Of a stretch of DNA of 64,000 bases, positions 33,787-45,577 are shown in pieces. Source of the stretch: Meconema thalassinum (lineage: Eukaryota; Arthropoda; Insecta; Orthoptera; Tettigoniidae). The notes under the pieces are model-generated. The model made no database searches, was not told the DNA's origin, and was given only the letters and a program-made list of their open reading frames with translations. How positions within the stretch are numbered: position 1 is the stretch's first letter; every line of letters starts with the position of its first letter. The stretch is taken from NCBI GenBank assembly GCA_946902985.2, contig OX336398.1, positions 229,611,556-229,675,555 of the forward strand, given 5' to 3'. The position numbers and the translations under genes were made by a program.

Positions 33787-36700
33787 CTTCTTCTTCTACC
33801 TTATCCGATACGGACGTTGGCTACCACCATGGCTAACACCTTCTTATCCTGTGCAATCCTGAAGAGTTCCGTGGAAGACATCCCAAACCACGTTTTTAAA
33901 TTATCCATCCAAGTTATTCGTCTCCTTCCTGGTCCACGCCGTCCTTCAATTTTACCCTGAAGTATAACTTGGAGCAGACGGTATTTTGGATTCCTCATCA
34001 TGTGTCCCAAGTATTCCAATTTCCTCTTCTTAATTGTGTTTAACAGCTCAGGTTGGCTGCTCACACGCTGAAGAACCTCGGCATTACTCACATGTTCTGT
34101 CCACGAAATTTTAAGAATCCGCCGGTATATCCACATTTCAAAAGCTCGAATCTTCTTTTCTGTAGCTACGGACAAGGTCCAAGCTTCAACACCATAAAGA
34201 AGGGTGGAGACAACATAACACTTCACAATTCTTTTCTTAAGCGTCATACCGAAATCTCGACAGCATAGTAGTTGTTTCATTGTCATAAAGATGGATCTAG
34301 CCTTCTCTATACGGCATCTTATTTCAACCGAAGGATCCCAATTCTCATTAATATTCTGTCCTAAATAAACCAAACTCTTGACTCGCTCAATCTGATGTCC
34401 ATCGACTAAAAGGACTTGTGACAATGTTGGTTTTCGCGATATTATCATATATTTTGTTTTCTTAATGTTGAGGTCAAGGCCATATTGTTTACTCTTTTGA
34501 TACACCATAGTAACAATCTCTTTAAGTCCTTCGAAACTATTTGCAATCAATACAGTATCATCTGCGTACCGTATATTATTAATATAATTACCATTGACCT
34601 TAATACCTTGTTGAATGCCATCAAGTGCCTCGGAGAAAATCTGTTCTGCATAGATATTATAAAGAAGTGGTGAAAGAATGCATCCTTGTCTCACACCACG
34701 CATTATTTCCACTGATCTCGATATATGTCCATCAATTCTGATACTAGCCTTTTGACCCCAGTATAAATTAATGATGATCCGAATGTCTTTCTCATCTATT
34801 CCTGAGTTCTTGAGTGCATTATACAACTTATCATGCTGACAACGGTCAAAGGCTTTTGCATAGTCCAGAAAACATGCATATACATCCTGATTCACCTCAC
34901 GGCATCTCTGGAAAAGAACTTGAAGCGCAAATAATGCCTCACGAGTTCCTAGACCGTTGAGGAACCCAAACTGCGTGTCACTGATATTCATCTCGCATTT
35001 CCTGTATATGCGATTATGGATAACTTTGAGAAATATCTTGAGCACATGACTCATAAGACTGATTGTCCTGAAGTCACTACATGACTTAGCCATCGGTTTC
35101 TTCGGAAGAGCAATAAATGTAGACAAGAGCCAGTCTTCTGGTAATATGCCCGTGTCGTATATCTTGTTATATAAATTAGTGAGCGTCACAATGCTATCAT
35201 CATCCAAGATATTCAATAATTCCACTGGAATGTCATCCTGACCAGGAGCCTTACCATTTTTCGCTATCCTAATCGCATATTTCACTTCATTCATGGTGAT
35301 ATGGGTCCAACAACTGAAGGAATTTCGGGTCGGGAAGGACGATGATCATCATTAAAAAGCTCTTGTATATAGTTCTCCCAAACCTGTAATTTTTCTTCAA
35401 CTACAAATACCGTGTTACCTTGACTATCAACTAAGTTGACTGTGTTTCTTTTCCTGTGTCTACCTGAAACTTCTTTGATTTTCTTATGGACCTGGAAAGT
35501 ATCATATTTACTATTAAGTTCTTCAATTTCTTTGCACCTATCTGACATCCAAACTTCCTTGGCTTGTCTGATCTTATTCTTTATCAATCTATGAATAAAC
35601 CAATATTCTTCATTATCTCTTCCTTTGACTTCTCTTCGTTTATCCATTAGATACAATATTTCATCCGTCATCCATGCCTTCCTCTTTTTATGTTGTCTCT
35701 TGTGCTTAAGAAAATGATCTCCAACCCTCTTCAATGAGGTTTTAAAAGTGTCGCAAAGTTCCAAGGGCTGCATGTCATTTGAATTCAACGTCTTAAGATC
35801 AGTGGCAAGAGCAGCAGCCACCTGTGACCTTGTATTTATTTCCCGAAGGGCATCAGTATCATATTTATTTTGTGTTGTTTTTATCGGAATCTTGTTAAGC
35901 CGGACAAAAATTTTGCTAATGAGAGGATTGTGGTCAGAAGGAACATCTGCTCCTGGATAGGTTTTTGCAAAAATCACGCTGTTTCTAAATCTGTTTTTAA
36001 TTAGAATGAAATCAATTTGATTTCTTATTATGTTGTCTGGACTATCAGCAGGTGCTTTCCACGTATAAAGTCTCCTGGCAGGAAGCTTAAACCAAGTATT
36101 AGCAATGACAAAGTTCTCCTCTCTACAAAACTGCACTAAACGATCCCCTCTGTTGTTTCTTTGTCCGAGACCCCACTGGCCCACAATGTGTTCTTCAGAA
36201 CCTTTCCCAACCTTTGCATTAAAATCTCCCATAACAAGGGTTACATCATGTTCTTTGGTGTCTTTGAGGACGGTCTGAATTTGGGCATAGAATTCCTCAA
36301 CATCTTCATCGCTTTTGTCACTAGTAGGGGCATACACTTGAATGAGATTAATGTGGAAAGGTTTACCACGTAACTTTAACATCATTATTCTACTGGAGAA
36401 TGGTATACAACTGATAACAGCAGACTGCAAACTTTTGTCCACTATAAAACCCACTCCATGCAAATGCCTGGCATCATTATTACCACTGTAGTATACCATG
36501 CAATCCTCCACATTACAATCTCCTGTCCCCGGTCATCTCATCTCACTTATACCCATTATGGACACATTCATCCTCTTCATCTCATGAATTGTATTGTGAA
36601 TCTTTCTTGCTTCAAACATACTCCGTACATTCCACGTTCCTATCTTCAGGGCTGACCGGGAGATTCTTCGCACCCTCCGACCACTTAAGGTCTGCCCGGG

Positions 36701-37088
36701 ACTAAGGGCCAATGTAATTGGGTTTTCAGCCATGAAGATTATCCTGGGGAAAAATAATTGAGGTGGTTTCCCGTTGCCTTCCTCAATGCGCAGTAACCAC
36801 ATCACATCCCAACATCCAAGGATGCCATGATATGATGCAGCTGTTTGCTGATGCAAGGTCGACAGATCGATCTTGTATCAACAATAATGATATAGCTGCT
36901 GCCACTATATCATGTCCTCAGTTGATCCGCGGGTGCAAGCACCACTCTCAACAAGAGCCCCTATCAGCCATTGGGACGCGCCATGTCGGGGTTGAGGACT
37001 TCCCCGCCCAGATCCGTCTTCCACAGAGTACAGAAAAGCCCTTACTCAGTTCAGAGCTCCTCCCCCATGGAAGCTGCACCTGGCACGG
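33787..37088 (-). mobile_element. Nearly full-length RTE/BovB-like LINE (3302 bp)
   Basis: Flanked by a perfect 11-bp duplication AATTGATATTT (33776-33786 and 37089-37099). The 3' end has almost no untranslated region and closes in an AAG/AGA microsatellite, as is known for RTE elements. A 5' leader of about 230-370 bp precedes the frame. Because both ends and the duplication are intact, this is a complete insertion rather than a 5'-truncated one. Confidence 0.93.
33801..36856 (-). pseudogene. RTE-like endonuclease / reverse transcriptase, one stop and one frameshift
   Basis: Makes target nicks and copies its own RNA into DNA. The endonuclease half shows TWNVRSM, VMGDFNAKVG and SDHNPLIS; the reverse transcriptase half shows FLDYAKAFD, RQGCILSPLLYNIYAEQIF and the catalytic RYADDTVLIA, followed by LLYGVEAWTL and the C-terminal block GRRGPGRRRITWMDN. 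All catalytic landmarks are present. Breaks: TGA at about 36533-36535 where ISEMR is expected to continue with Trp, and a frameshift near 35300 between GP and MNEVKYAIR. Start is probably MAENPITLALSPG (near 36732) or upstream. About 970-1010 codons, the normal RTE length. Confidence 0.92.
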
Positions 37089-37099
37089 AATTGATATTT

Positions 37100-37860
37100 A
37101 TGAAATTATAATTTCGCTACTGCTAATGTAATTTGTGTGCTGAGTCCATTGATTGACAGCTTAACCGTAACACTCACTGGTTATTCGATATTTATGAAAT
37201 TACGTGATTTGATTACTCATTCCCTTAAACTACTGTTTCTGAAATCCATGCAAAATGATAAAGGAAAGACCTCAGACTGTTACAATGACATGAAACATGC
37301 ATCACAGCGGCCAAAATGTGAAGTGGACAGTAATTACGGAGCGTATTTTCCTGCAGCAACAGTATCTGCAAATCGCACACTTCGTACAGTTTTTTAGTAA
37401 TTTTTAAAGAAATTATAGATATTTATGAAATTAGAGTGCAATGCGTCACTGGTAACGTCTATTCTCTTTCATTTGAATGCTCATTTTTCACGATCAGTCG
37501 CTTGTGAGCGCCGCAGGAGGGATCTATATTACTGAAATAATATATATGATGGTAATAATCTATTTTTATTGGGGGGGAGGGGGAAGACTGCCAACAAAAA
37601 CACTCCCCCCGTTATTTCTGAACACTAGCCTGGAACCGTGTATCACATTACTTGAAGCACGTAGGGCACTCCTCCTTAGTGAATTATTTTCAGTGGCGAT
37701 CCAGATCTGTATTCTTTGTTAGCAGGATATTTTCAAAAATAAATTCTACGAGCTTCCAATTTTCTTCATTTTGTAGCATCACCGCAGCAATATCTCCACC
37801 TCAATGTGCTCTTGAAGAGACTGTCAATTTTGACCCACGAGAGAAGAAGGTGTGATTAGC
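37100..37860. other. LINE flank, nothing else recognised
   Basis: Contains the direct repeat partner of 33660-33775 (37270-37390) and three copies of GATATTTATGAAATTA (near 37093, 37188 and 37418). No gene. Confidence 0.5.
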
Positions 37861-37919
37861 GTTATGTAGTTCATTAATACAGAAAAAGAAATCTGGTGAA
37901 TACCCATCTTCTTATGTTA

Positions 37920-38860
37920 AGAAGAGAATGATGATGATGATAATTGTTGTTTTATGGGGCCTAACATCTAGGTTATCGGCCCCTGATGGTTTGGGTGATC
38001 GTGAAGATGAAAATGAAATGCAAACTTAAAACTAAAACTAACTACTGACCTACATACTAGAAGAAATGGAAAACTGAAGGAGAATATGGCAAATAAAGGA
38101 CAGGAGGAAAAGAAATGCCCTCAACCCTCGAAGAATGCGGTTTGGGGGACTTGGAAGGAAGGAGAGCCATGAAAGGCAGATAGGAAAGTGAAAGAGGAGA
38201 GGGTCCGCCCCAAAGGTAAGGGACAAAAGGGGAAAACGGACCCAGCTCAGGAATCCCTCGGGGTCGCCAACACCCAAACTCACCAGCCGTGAGCCCCTGA
38301 GGGTGTAGCATTATCTAGGATGCACCAAAAGTGGTGAGGCTACATACACCCGGCCTCCTTGAGGGCCTTGAGCAGAAGGCAGGAGATAACTGAAAAGAAA
38401 AAGAAGGCTGACCCCTCGCAGAAGGAGAGAAACAGAAAAGATGAGACAAGGGCCAATTAAGGCGGGAAATTAAGAGACTCCCTAGGCCTCGGATACCATA
38501 ATACCGTCGGGGTCGGAAGAGAACAAGAGTTGACCAAGTGAGGTCGACAGGAAAGAAGACAGAGAGGAGCCCGGCACAAGTAAGTGGAAGCAATGCCGGA
38601 TTCAGCTGGCACCCGTGGTCGCCAACCCACGTCCCACTAGATGTGAGCCCCTGGCAGATTAAGAAGAGAAGTGCCCATGCCCAGTCAAGAACTGAGTGAG
38701 ATGATAACTAACCTCACAAGTTCCCTTCATTGCTGCAAGTTAATTGGGCGTTATCTAAGTAACTGAGAGCGAGGATCTCCCCTTGATGGAGCCAGACTGG
38801 GAGCTCTTCCACGGACAGACTCTCCAATTGTGATACATTGCCTGTGCATTATCATTACAA
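37920..38860 (+). repeat. Composite repeat with one diverged 88-bp-type unit
   Basis: ATGGGGCCTAACATCTAGGTTATCGGCCCC begins it, split here over two blocks; a unit related to the 88-bp array lies at 38288-38395 (GAGCCCCTGAGGGTGTAGCA, GGCTACATACACC, GGGCCTTGAGCAGAAGGCAG). GTCGCCAAC and GTGAGCCCCTG recur near 38270 and 38640, so two related modules follow one another. Purine-rich, no gene. Confidence 0.55.
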
Positions 38861-38864
38861 TTAA

Positions 38865-40398
38865 CCCTCGAGATCTGGCGTGAAACACGTAGTTCCTTGA
38901 CGAACTAAAGAGCCTACGTTTCTTAAAATTATAGAGACCATATATCAACAGTTGGCAGACCTGGCCACTCTAAATATATTCTTAGTTCTACCTCTTAAGA
39001 TACACAATGCACATGCAAAATTTGGTTGAGGTCCAAAACATAGCATACACGTTACATGTATTTAAATATTGAATTTATCAGCATGCGAAAAATTACGTTG
39101 GTGACACTGCCATAAATGGCATGCTCAAACTTAAATTGAAATATTATGATCTATATATTTGCCAATTTTGAAACAACTTCATTTACTAGTATGGAAGTTA
39201 TATGTTATTCAACATTAAACCTATCAGCACGCGTATATTCATGTTGACAGCACTGTCGTATATCGGTCACTGAAAATTAAATTACATTTGCAGGTACTAC
39301 ATGTGTGCAAAGTTTAGAACTGTTGGCCTGCATACTTTCTGATATATTGAGATTTAAAAAAAAATAGAGTGCCTTTTTAAACAGTTGGCAGCCCTGTTGG
39401 CAGTACAGAAATGCATATTCATATCTGCTCTGGTTCGCAAATCACATACCAAATTTGGTTGAAATCCAATAGAGAGTATGGAAGTTACATGCATTTAAAC
39501 ATCGGACCTATCAGCAGCCATGTAATCATGTTGGCAACACCTTCATGTATGGGCTCCTATAAATTAGTCTGATTTATTGCCTACATGTGTGTCAATCATG
39601 GAACAATTCCCATGCATATCTGACGAGATATCAAACATAGACCATAATTTTCAATTGTGATTTTTCAGCAGTTGGTGGCACTGACAGCGTTTTCAAATAA
39701 GGTCCTGAGATATTCAGGCATAGGTCTTTACTCATACCAAATTTGGTTTCGATAGCTGCAGCCGTTTAGGAGTTGATAGGGGGACACACACACAGACAGA
39801 CAGACAGACAGACAGAAGGACAGACAGACACACGTTTGCCCGGAACGATCTCTTAAGTCTACTTTTTCCTCATTTTTACAAAATGTGAAAAGTAGGCTAA
39901 AAATATTACACGATGACTGGCGCCGGGTCATTTTGACCCATAGTGTGTCACTCCCTTTTTTTCGTAGTTGTACGGATTTTAAGAAATAATTTTACACCTA
40001 GTGTCTTCCTATGAAGTATTCCCAATCTTTGAACAAAGGAGCTGACGACCAAGGTGTCCCTAGACCCTAACATGGATTAACAAGAACGAGAACTATGTTA
40101 TTGTGCTGCACCAAAATAGGTGGAATTTCCCCCTATTTTTTACAGAATATCCCGACTAACGTAAGCCGAAATTTGTCACTCGAGGACTGGCACCATGGGT
40201 AAATCTGACCCGACCGTAAATAATATAGAAATAACTTGGGTGTTCACAAGGTTATGGACATGTTACTTTTGCAGGATGAAGTCCAAGGCTAGGAAGGGAG
40301 GTACAGTAAGCGACAGGAAATGAGGGCTGACCAAAACGAAAATATAGGGCATTATTTACGCCTCGGGTGAAAAATACCCATGCGCCAGTCCTCGCAAG
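38865..40398 (+). mobile_element. piggyBac-type non-autonomous element, copy 2 (complete)
   Basis: TTAA at 38861-38864 and 40399-40402. Ends are CCCTCGAGATCTGGCGTG and, complemented from the right, CTTGCGAGGACTGGCGCATG. Interrupted by hairpin-ended copy B; the remaining body matches copies 1 and 3. The GAGGACTGGCGC-type motif is repeated internally at 39915 and 40185. No coding capacity. Confidence 0.8.
38884..39904 (+). mobile_element. Hairpin-ended element, copy B
   Basis: Starts near ACGTAGTTCCTTGACGAACT and ends at the stem-loop AGTCTACTTTTTCC...GTGAAAAGTAGGCTAA. The interrupted host sequence (GGCGTGAA | AAATATTACACGATGACTGG) is continuous in copy 3 of the host element at 53768, which fixes the insertion point to within a few bases. 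Internal diverged repeats with CAGTTGGCAGCCCTG-like and AAATTTGGTTG phrases. An ACAGACAG microsatellite precedes the hairpin. Confidence 0.75.
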
Positions 40399-40402
40399 TT
40401 AA

Positions 40403-40990
40403 TAATTTTCAATTGAATAAACACGTCCATATTCCAGGTACTGAGACCCTTTGTACCCACCATTTACCAGTAATTTTTGGTCGTCACTGATGTGATCTGT
40501 CAAATCTCATCAAAGACTAAATACAAGCAGTGTATAATCCAGCAGGTGACAATAATACATCCCATTTTGTGACCAACTGTAATTATGATCAGCGTTGGTT
40601 AATGAGAGCTTATGTAGAGGTATGTACATAGGCAGTGGGTTCATTAGGGTATTCAAAATGGAGAGTGTAAATGTGTGCATTCTCATCCACATCAAACAGT
40701 CTTTCGGGTGTGATAATACACTCTAGTTTTCGTACACACAGTCACAATCTGTCTGTAGAAATAATTTTATTAAGCCAGTGTTAGGCAACCTTTATTCTTT
40801 ATTTCCCACTTGAGGTTTATATATTTCCTGTGGGGATTAATGTCTGGGTATTGGGAATTCTAAGGGTTACCTTAGTTGTGTCAATTTATTCCTTTCAGTC
40901 AGTAACTTCGGAGCGTACCCTCCGAATCAAGAGTAGCCTATGCAACGAATAAACTACGAGTTCAAGGTCAAATCTTGTGTAAAGAGAGTT
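40403..40990. other. Stretch with nothing recognised
   Basis: Unique-looking, no gene supported. Confidence 0.45.
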
Positions 40991-41760
40991 CATTTATTTA
41001 ATAATTACTACTTTTTTCATTATATTTTATTTTGTTGTGTTATAATTATTTTTTTCATTTTCTGTTCTTCGTCTTGTTGTTGGTATTTGTATTTGTTTTG
41101 CCCTGTTTTGGTTTTTGTTTTTCGTTTTCTGTATTCTGTTATGCTACATTTCCTTTTTGGATTTGGATTTTGTTTACTGTTTTCTGCTCTTTGTTTTGTT
41201 TTGTTTTCTTCGTTTTGCTTTGCTTTGTTTTGTTTTGCTTTGTTTTAATTTGTATTTTTGTTTTTCGTTTTGCTTTTCCTTGTTTTGCTTTGCTTTTTGT
41301 TTTGTTTGTGTCTTTTTGTTTTTGTTTTCTGTTTTTTGTTTCTTTGCTTTGCTTTGTTTTCCATTGCTGCTATGCTTTGTGTTTTATTGTTTTTGTTTTT
41401 GTTTTTTGCCTTTTCTTTTTCTTTTTGTTTCTTTTTGTTTAATGATTTTTTTGTTTCTTGGTTTATGTTTTATCTTTTCTGTTTTGGTTTGCTTTGCTTT
41501 GTATTATTCTTTTTGTATTCTGTTGTTATTGTATGTTTTTGTGTTTTAGTTTTCTGTTTTTAGTTTTGTTTTCATTATGTCGTTCTTCGTTCTTTCTGTT
41601 TATTTACTTTGCTTCGTTTCGTTTCGTTTTGTTTTGATTTGATTTGATATTTTAATTGTATTATATTTCATTTCATTAATATTGTATTTTCAATTTATTT
41701 TATTTTTATTTTTATTGATCTCAAAAATATAAATTTCTTTTTTCTTTTTTCTTTTGTTTA
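40991..41760 (+). repeat. T-rich low-complexity tract (TTTTG/CTTTG/TTTTC)
   Basis: About 770 bp dominated by TTTTGTTTTG, GCTTTGCTTTG and GTTTTTTG phrases with very few A. Because stop codons need an A, all three forward frames stay open for 80-140 codons and read runs of F, L, C and V. These frames are artefacts of composition. Strong strand asymmetry is the real signal. Confidence 0.9.
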
Positions 41761-42912
41761 TCCTGTATTTAAAAATATTATCAGCCTAATTGTTTTCAAT
41801 ACTGATTTTCAAATATATACATTTTAGAATGTATTTTATTTAATTCCATTCATTTAATTTATTGACCGTTATTGTAATTCAATTTAGTTTATTGAATTTG
41901 AATTTTAGGTTTCATTTTCATTTTGAATGATAGATTTATAATTTTTATTTGTTTAGTTGAATATACGAGGATCACGAAACACAATAGCAATACTGATGAT
42001 TGTGGTGTCCAAAGCGTTTGCTTAAAATGACAATTGGAATAATTGGTACAATAGACTTGACAAGTGGAATAGTAGATAATCATATTACGTGCTTGTTGAA
42101 GCCAGTAACATTAACCGAGAAAGACACGCACTATATCGATTTGTCTGTAATCTCACCTCGACTAATGAATAATGCTCTGATGAGATTACATTACTGTACC
42201 ATCTCTATTACCTGTGCATGTACATCTTTGTTTGAGCATAATAGTCTCACGTGTGAATGCTAACTTCCAATATTCAGGTTCTATCAATTAGGACTTGTGT
42301 GTAATGTATCCACTGTAATCATCAGGTGCTCATCTCATTGGCACCATTAATGCCGTTACAATATGCATAGCTATTCATGCAAAACTAGATCCGTATATGA
42401 ATTGAAATGCACCAGGTAATATAGGCAATACTCTCGCGTATCCATCCGTAACTAAATATGTGATCATATAATCATTAGAGCTGGCTAACACGTGGATCAT
42501 AAAAGTAATCACCCTAAATGGCGTATTCGCCTGAATATTGCACAGATCTTTGCCATCTTATGGAGAACACTTGAAAAAGATCAGATCACATTTCATTTGG
42601 GAAAAGCTGAAGTATTAGAATGGCTCATAAGTAATGTCGTTCGTTTTAAGTTTGGTGTTTTATAAAATAGAATTGGTTTTCTTTGGTTCACCAATGTTAG
42701 GCTATGACTAGAATTGCGTATATTGCGAGAATGTATCATCAAACGACACCATACATCACAAGATTAAGAAACTTGGAAATTCAAACAGAAGCTGTATATC
42801 TGTACCTTAATAATCGACCCCTGAACAGGCTCAATGTACAGTGGATATCCGTCATCAGCTTATCGGTTATTCCACGGTTGATAGATTTATCAGGATAATT
42901 GTCACATATGAT
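41761..42912. other. Stretch with nothing recognised
   Basis: AT-rich, apparently unique. No supported gene or repeat. Confidence 0.45.
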
Positions 42913-44347
42913 AACAAGAAGTTCCGTAACGAACTAAAGAGCCTACTTTTCTTAAAATTTAAGATCTATGCCAATGATTAATCTATACGGATCTATTTAT
43001 AATAATGACGAAATTAAGTTGGTAATATCGAATTTTTTAATTAGTTCGAATTACTGTATACTTGTCATACTGTAGCCTAATAGAGAACTACAGTTGGCAG
43101 CCCTGGTGACTGAATATATTCTTAGTTCCATCCCTTAAGGTACAGAATACAAAATTTGGTTGAAGTCCAATGGATAGCATGGACGTTACATGCAGTTAAA
43201 CATTGGATCTAACAGCGCGCGTAAAATCTCGTTGGCAACAATGACATACATGTATTGGTCAGAAATAATCTGAAATAATATGATCTATTGTTGTGTCAAT
43301 TTTGAATAAAATCCTTTAGTTAGTATAGAAGTTACATGCATTTTAAAATTGGATCTATCAGCAGACTTAGAATCATGTTGGCAGCACTGACGTATATTAG
43401 TTACTCCAAATTAATCTAGAATGCGAGGTACTATACGTGTGCAAAGTTTAGAGCTATTGGCTTGCATACTTTCTGATATATTGATATTAGGGCAACAAAA
43501 ATAGAGACAGTATTTACTAACAGTTGGCAGCCCTGGTTACTCTTGAGAATCGGCATATACATGTCTGTTATGGTACACATAGCACACACGAAATTTGGTT
43601 GAAATCCAAATGATAGTATAGAAGTTACATGTATTTAAAGTTGGACCTCTCAGCAGGCTTAGAATCATGTTGGTAGCACTGACGTATATAAGTTTCTCCA
43701 AATTAATATAGAATGTCAGTTACTATACGTGTGCATAGTTTAGAGCTGTCGGCTGGCATACGTTCTGATATATTGGTATTTGGATAAAATAAATTGTGAA
43801 CATTTATTAATAGTTGGCAGCCCTGGTGGATCTTAATTATACGTTCAGTCATGTCTGTTTATGTACACATAGCACATACGAAATTTGGTTGAAATCCAAT
43901 TGATAGTGTAGAAGTTATATCCATTTAAAATTTGGACCTATCAGAAGGCGTATATTCATTTTGGCAACACTGCGCTGTATGGCCTCCTGGAAATTAAACT
44001 GCAATATTATTATCTATACGTGTGCCAATTTTGAAATAGCTCCTATTCATACCTTCCATGATATTCAACATAGAGCTCAAATTTCAATTGCGATTTTTCA
44101 GCAGTTGGTAGCACTGACATCATTTTCAAATATGGGCGTGAGATATTCAGGTATAGATCTTTACTCCTACCAAATTTTGTTTCGATTGCTGCAGCCGTTT
44201 AGGAGTTGATAGGGGGGACACACACACACAGCCAGACAGACAGACAGAAGGACAGACAGACAGACAGACAGACACATACACATTTTCCCGATCTCATAAG
44301 TCTACTTTTTCCTCATTTTTGCAAAATGTGAAAAGTACGCTAAAAAT
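42913..44347 (+). mobile_element. Hairpin-ended element, copy C, with about 210-280-bp internal repeats
   Basis: Begins ACAAGAAGTTCCGTAACG, then AAGAGCCTACTTTTCTTAAA, and ends AGTCTACTTTTTCC...GTGAAAAGTACGCTAAAAAT. Internal units with CAGTTGGCAGCCCTGGT (near 43090, 43520, 43812), CGAAATTTGGTTGAAATCCA and GTTTAGAGCTRTYGGCTKGC repeat about three to four times. CACACACA/CAGACAGA before the hairpin. No transposase. Confidence 0.75.
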
Positions 44348-44364
44348 GGGTCTATTACCTCAAC

Positions 44365-44895
44365 GCTGACACCTCAAAACAGTAGCTCAGTCCTCGTCAA
44401 GCTGCCAAAGTCTTCGTTAAAAAGGATCGGTTCGGCCCCAAAATGATATGTGTCTGGTGGAATTTTGTAGGAGTGATTCACTGGCAGTTTGTTCCAAACG
44501 GGCGTGCAGTCAATGCAGATCTCTATTCTCAACATCTGGAACGAGTTCTTGACACTTTTAGATGGAGATACCCAGCATTAGTTAACCGAAATAGAGTTAT
44601 TTTGCAGCAGGACAATGTGAGACTTCATACTGCACGAAAAACCATAGCAAAAAATTCAGGAATTCGGACGAATCAAACTCCTATCACAACCAGCGTACAG
44701 ACCTGATCATGCGCCTTCAGATTACCATCTATTTCGATTAAAGGCCCATTTCTTGCGTGGAAGAAATTTCGAAAGCTGTGGAAGTGGGTCTCGCCGAATT
44801 CTTCGCAGAAACTAGTACCGTCGCCGGATAAGAAACCTCGCTGAAAGATGGCCCAAGACCATAGAATCTGATGGTCTGTACTTGGAAGAATAGTT
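44365..44895 (+). pseudogene. mariner transposase fragment
   Basis: Reads RQAAKVFVKKDRFGPK, then MICVWWNFVGVIHWQFVPNG, RAVNADLYSQHLERV, VILQQDNVRLHTARKT, and after frameshifts PAYRPDHAPSDYHL-like and AHFLRGRNF, ending SDGLYLEE. In mariners the first catalytic aspartate follows the W-W of this motif; here the position reads Asn, so activity would be lost or the site differs. The second (QQD) is present. Stops and frameshifts near 44370, 44680 and 44800. Confidence 0.8.
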
Positions 44896-44965
44896 TAATT
44901 TCTTGTCAAAAAACTTTTCAAATAACATCTTTAAAAATCGACATAACGTATTAGACTTCCCCTGT
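44365..44965 (+). mobile_element. 5'-truncated mariner element
   Basis: Keeps the C-terminal two-thirds of a mariner transposase and a right end ACGTATTAGACTTCCCCTGTA. The left end is missing: sequence starts right after hairpin-ended copy C, which may have cut it. Confidence 0.8.
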
Positions 44966-45239
44966 ATTTCTGATCTTTCATTCTACCTCGCTCTTTAACA
45001 TGCATTGACAAAGTTTTCCGTCAACTACGACAAATTCAAAGATCTCATAACTTAACATTAGATTGCTAACTCCGTGTGTTTTCTCAAATGTCTTATAATA
45101 TACATTTGATTAAAAAGCAATTACAATCACCAAGCTAGGACAATGTATGATATTTACAGAATTGATTCATAGATAATTCTCAATAAAACTACAAAAGTTG
45201 AGGTTCACCAAAATATGATAAAAAACAAGGAAGTTTTAA
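44966..45239. other. Short stretch with nothing recognised
   Basis: No gene or repeat supported. Confidence 0.4.
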
Positions 45240-45505
45240 CCACAGTAAAAATTAGGAAAATCCAATAGCTAGGACACATCATGAAGAAGTACCTTCTAGA
45301 GCAGATTATTCTTCAAGGAAATACACCAGGGAAGAGAAGTGTTGGACGGTGAAGAATATCTTGGTTAAAAATTCTCACAGCCTGGACCTCCAGAATGTCC
45401 ACTGAATTATTCCGAGCTGCAAGTGCCAGGAATTGCACAGTCAAGATGGTTTCCAACATCCGGAACGGATAGGAACAAGAAGAGAAGAAGAAGAATACCA
45501 CGTCA
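45240..45505 (+). pseudogene. RTE-like LINE, 3'-end fragment
   Basis: Decodes as LGHIMKK, PGKRSVGR, RISWLKILTAW and MSTELFRAASARN with stops, closely parallel to the C-terminus of the LINE at 33801. Ends in GAACAAGAAGAGAAGAAGAA, the AAG-repeat tail of this family. 5'-truncated. Confidence 0.78.
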
Positions 45506-45577
45506 ATCAATACAAATTATTAAACATTCTATTCAATTGTTGTACATGTTTCGATATCCATTGATATCTTCTTCAGC

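Noticed and set aside
41032..41563. Overlapping open frames rich in Phe, Leu, Cys, up to 144 codons, looking like membrane proteins
   Set aside because: They come from a T-rich, A-poor low-complexity tract in which stop codons are rare in all forward frames; no conserved residues or start context.
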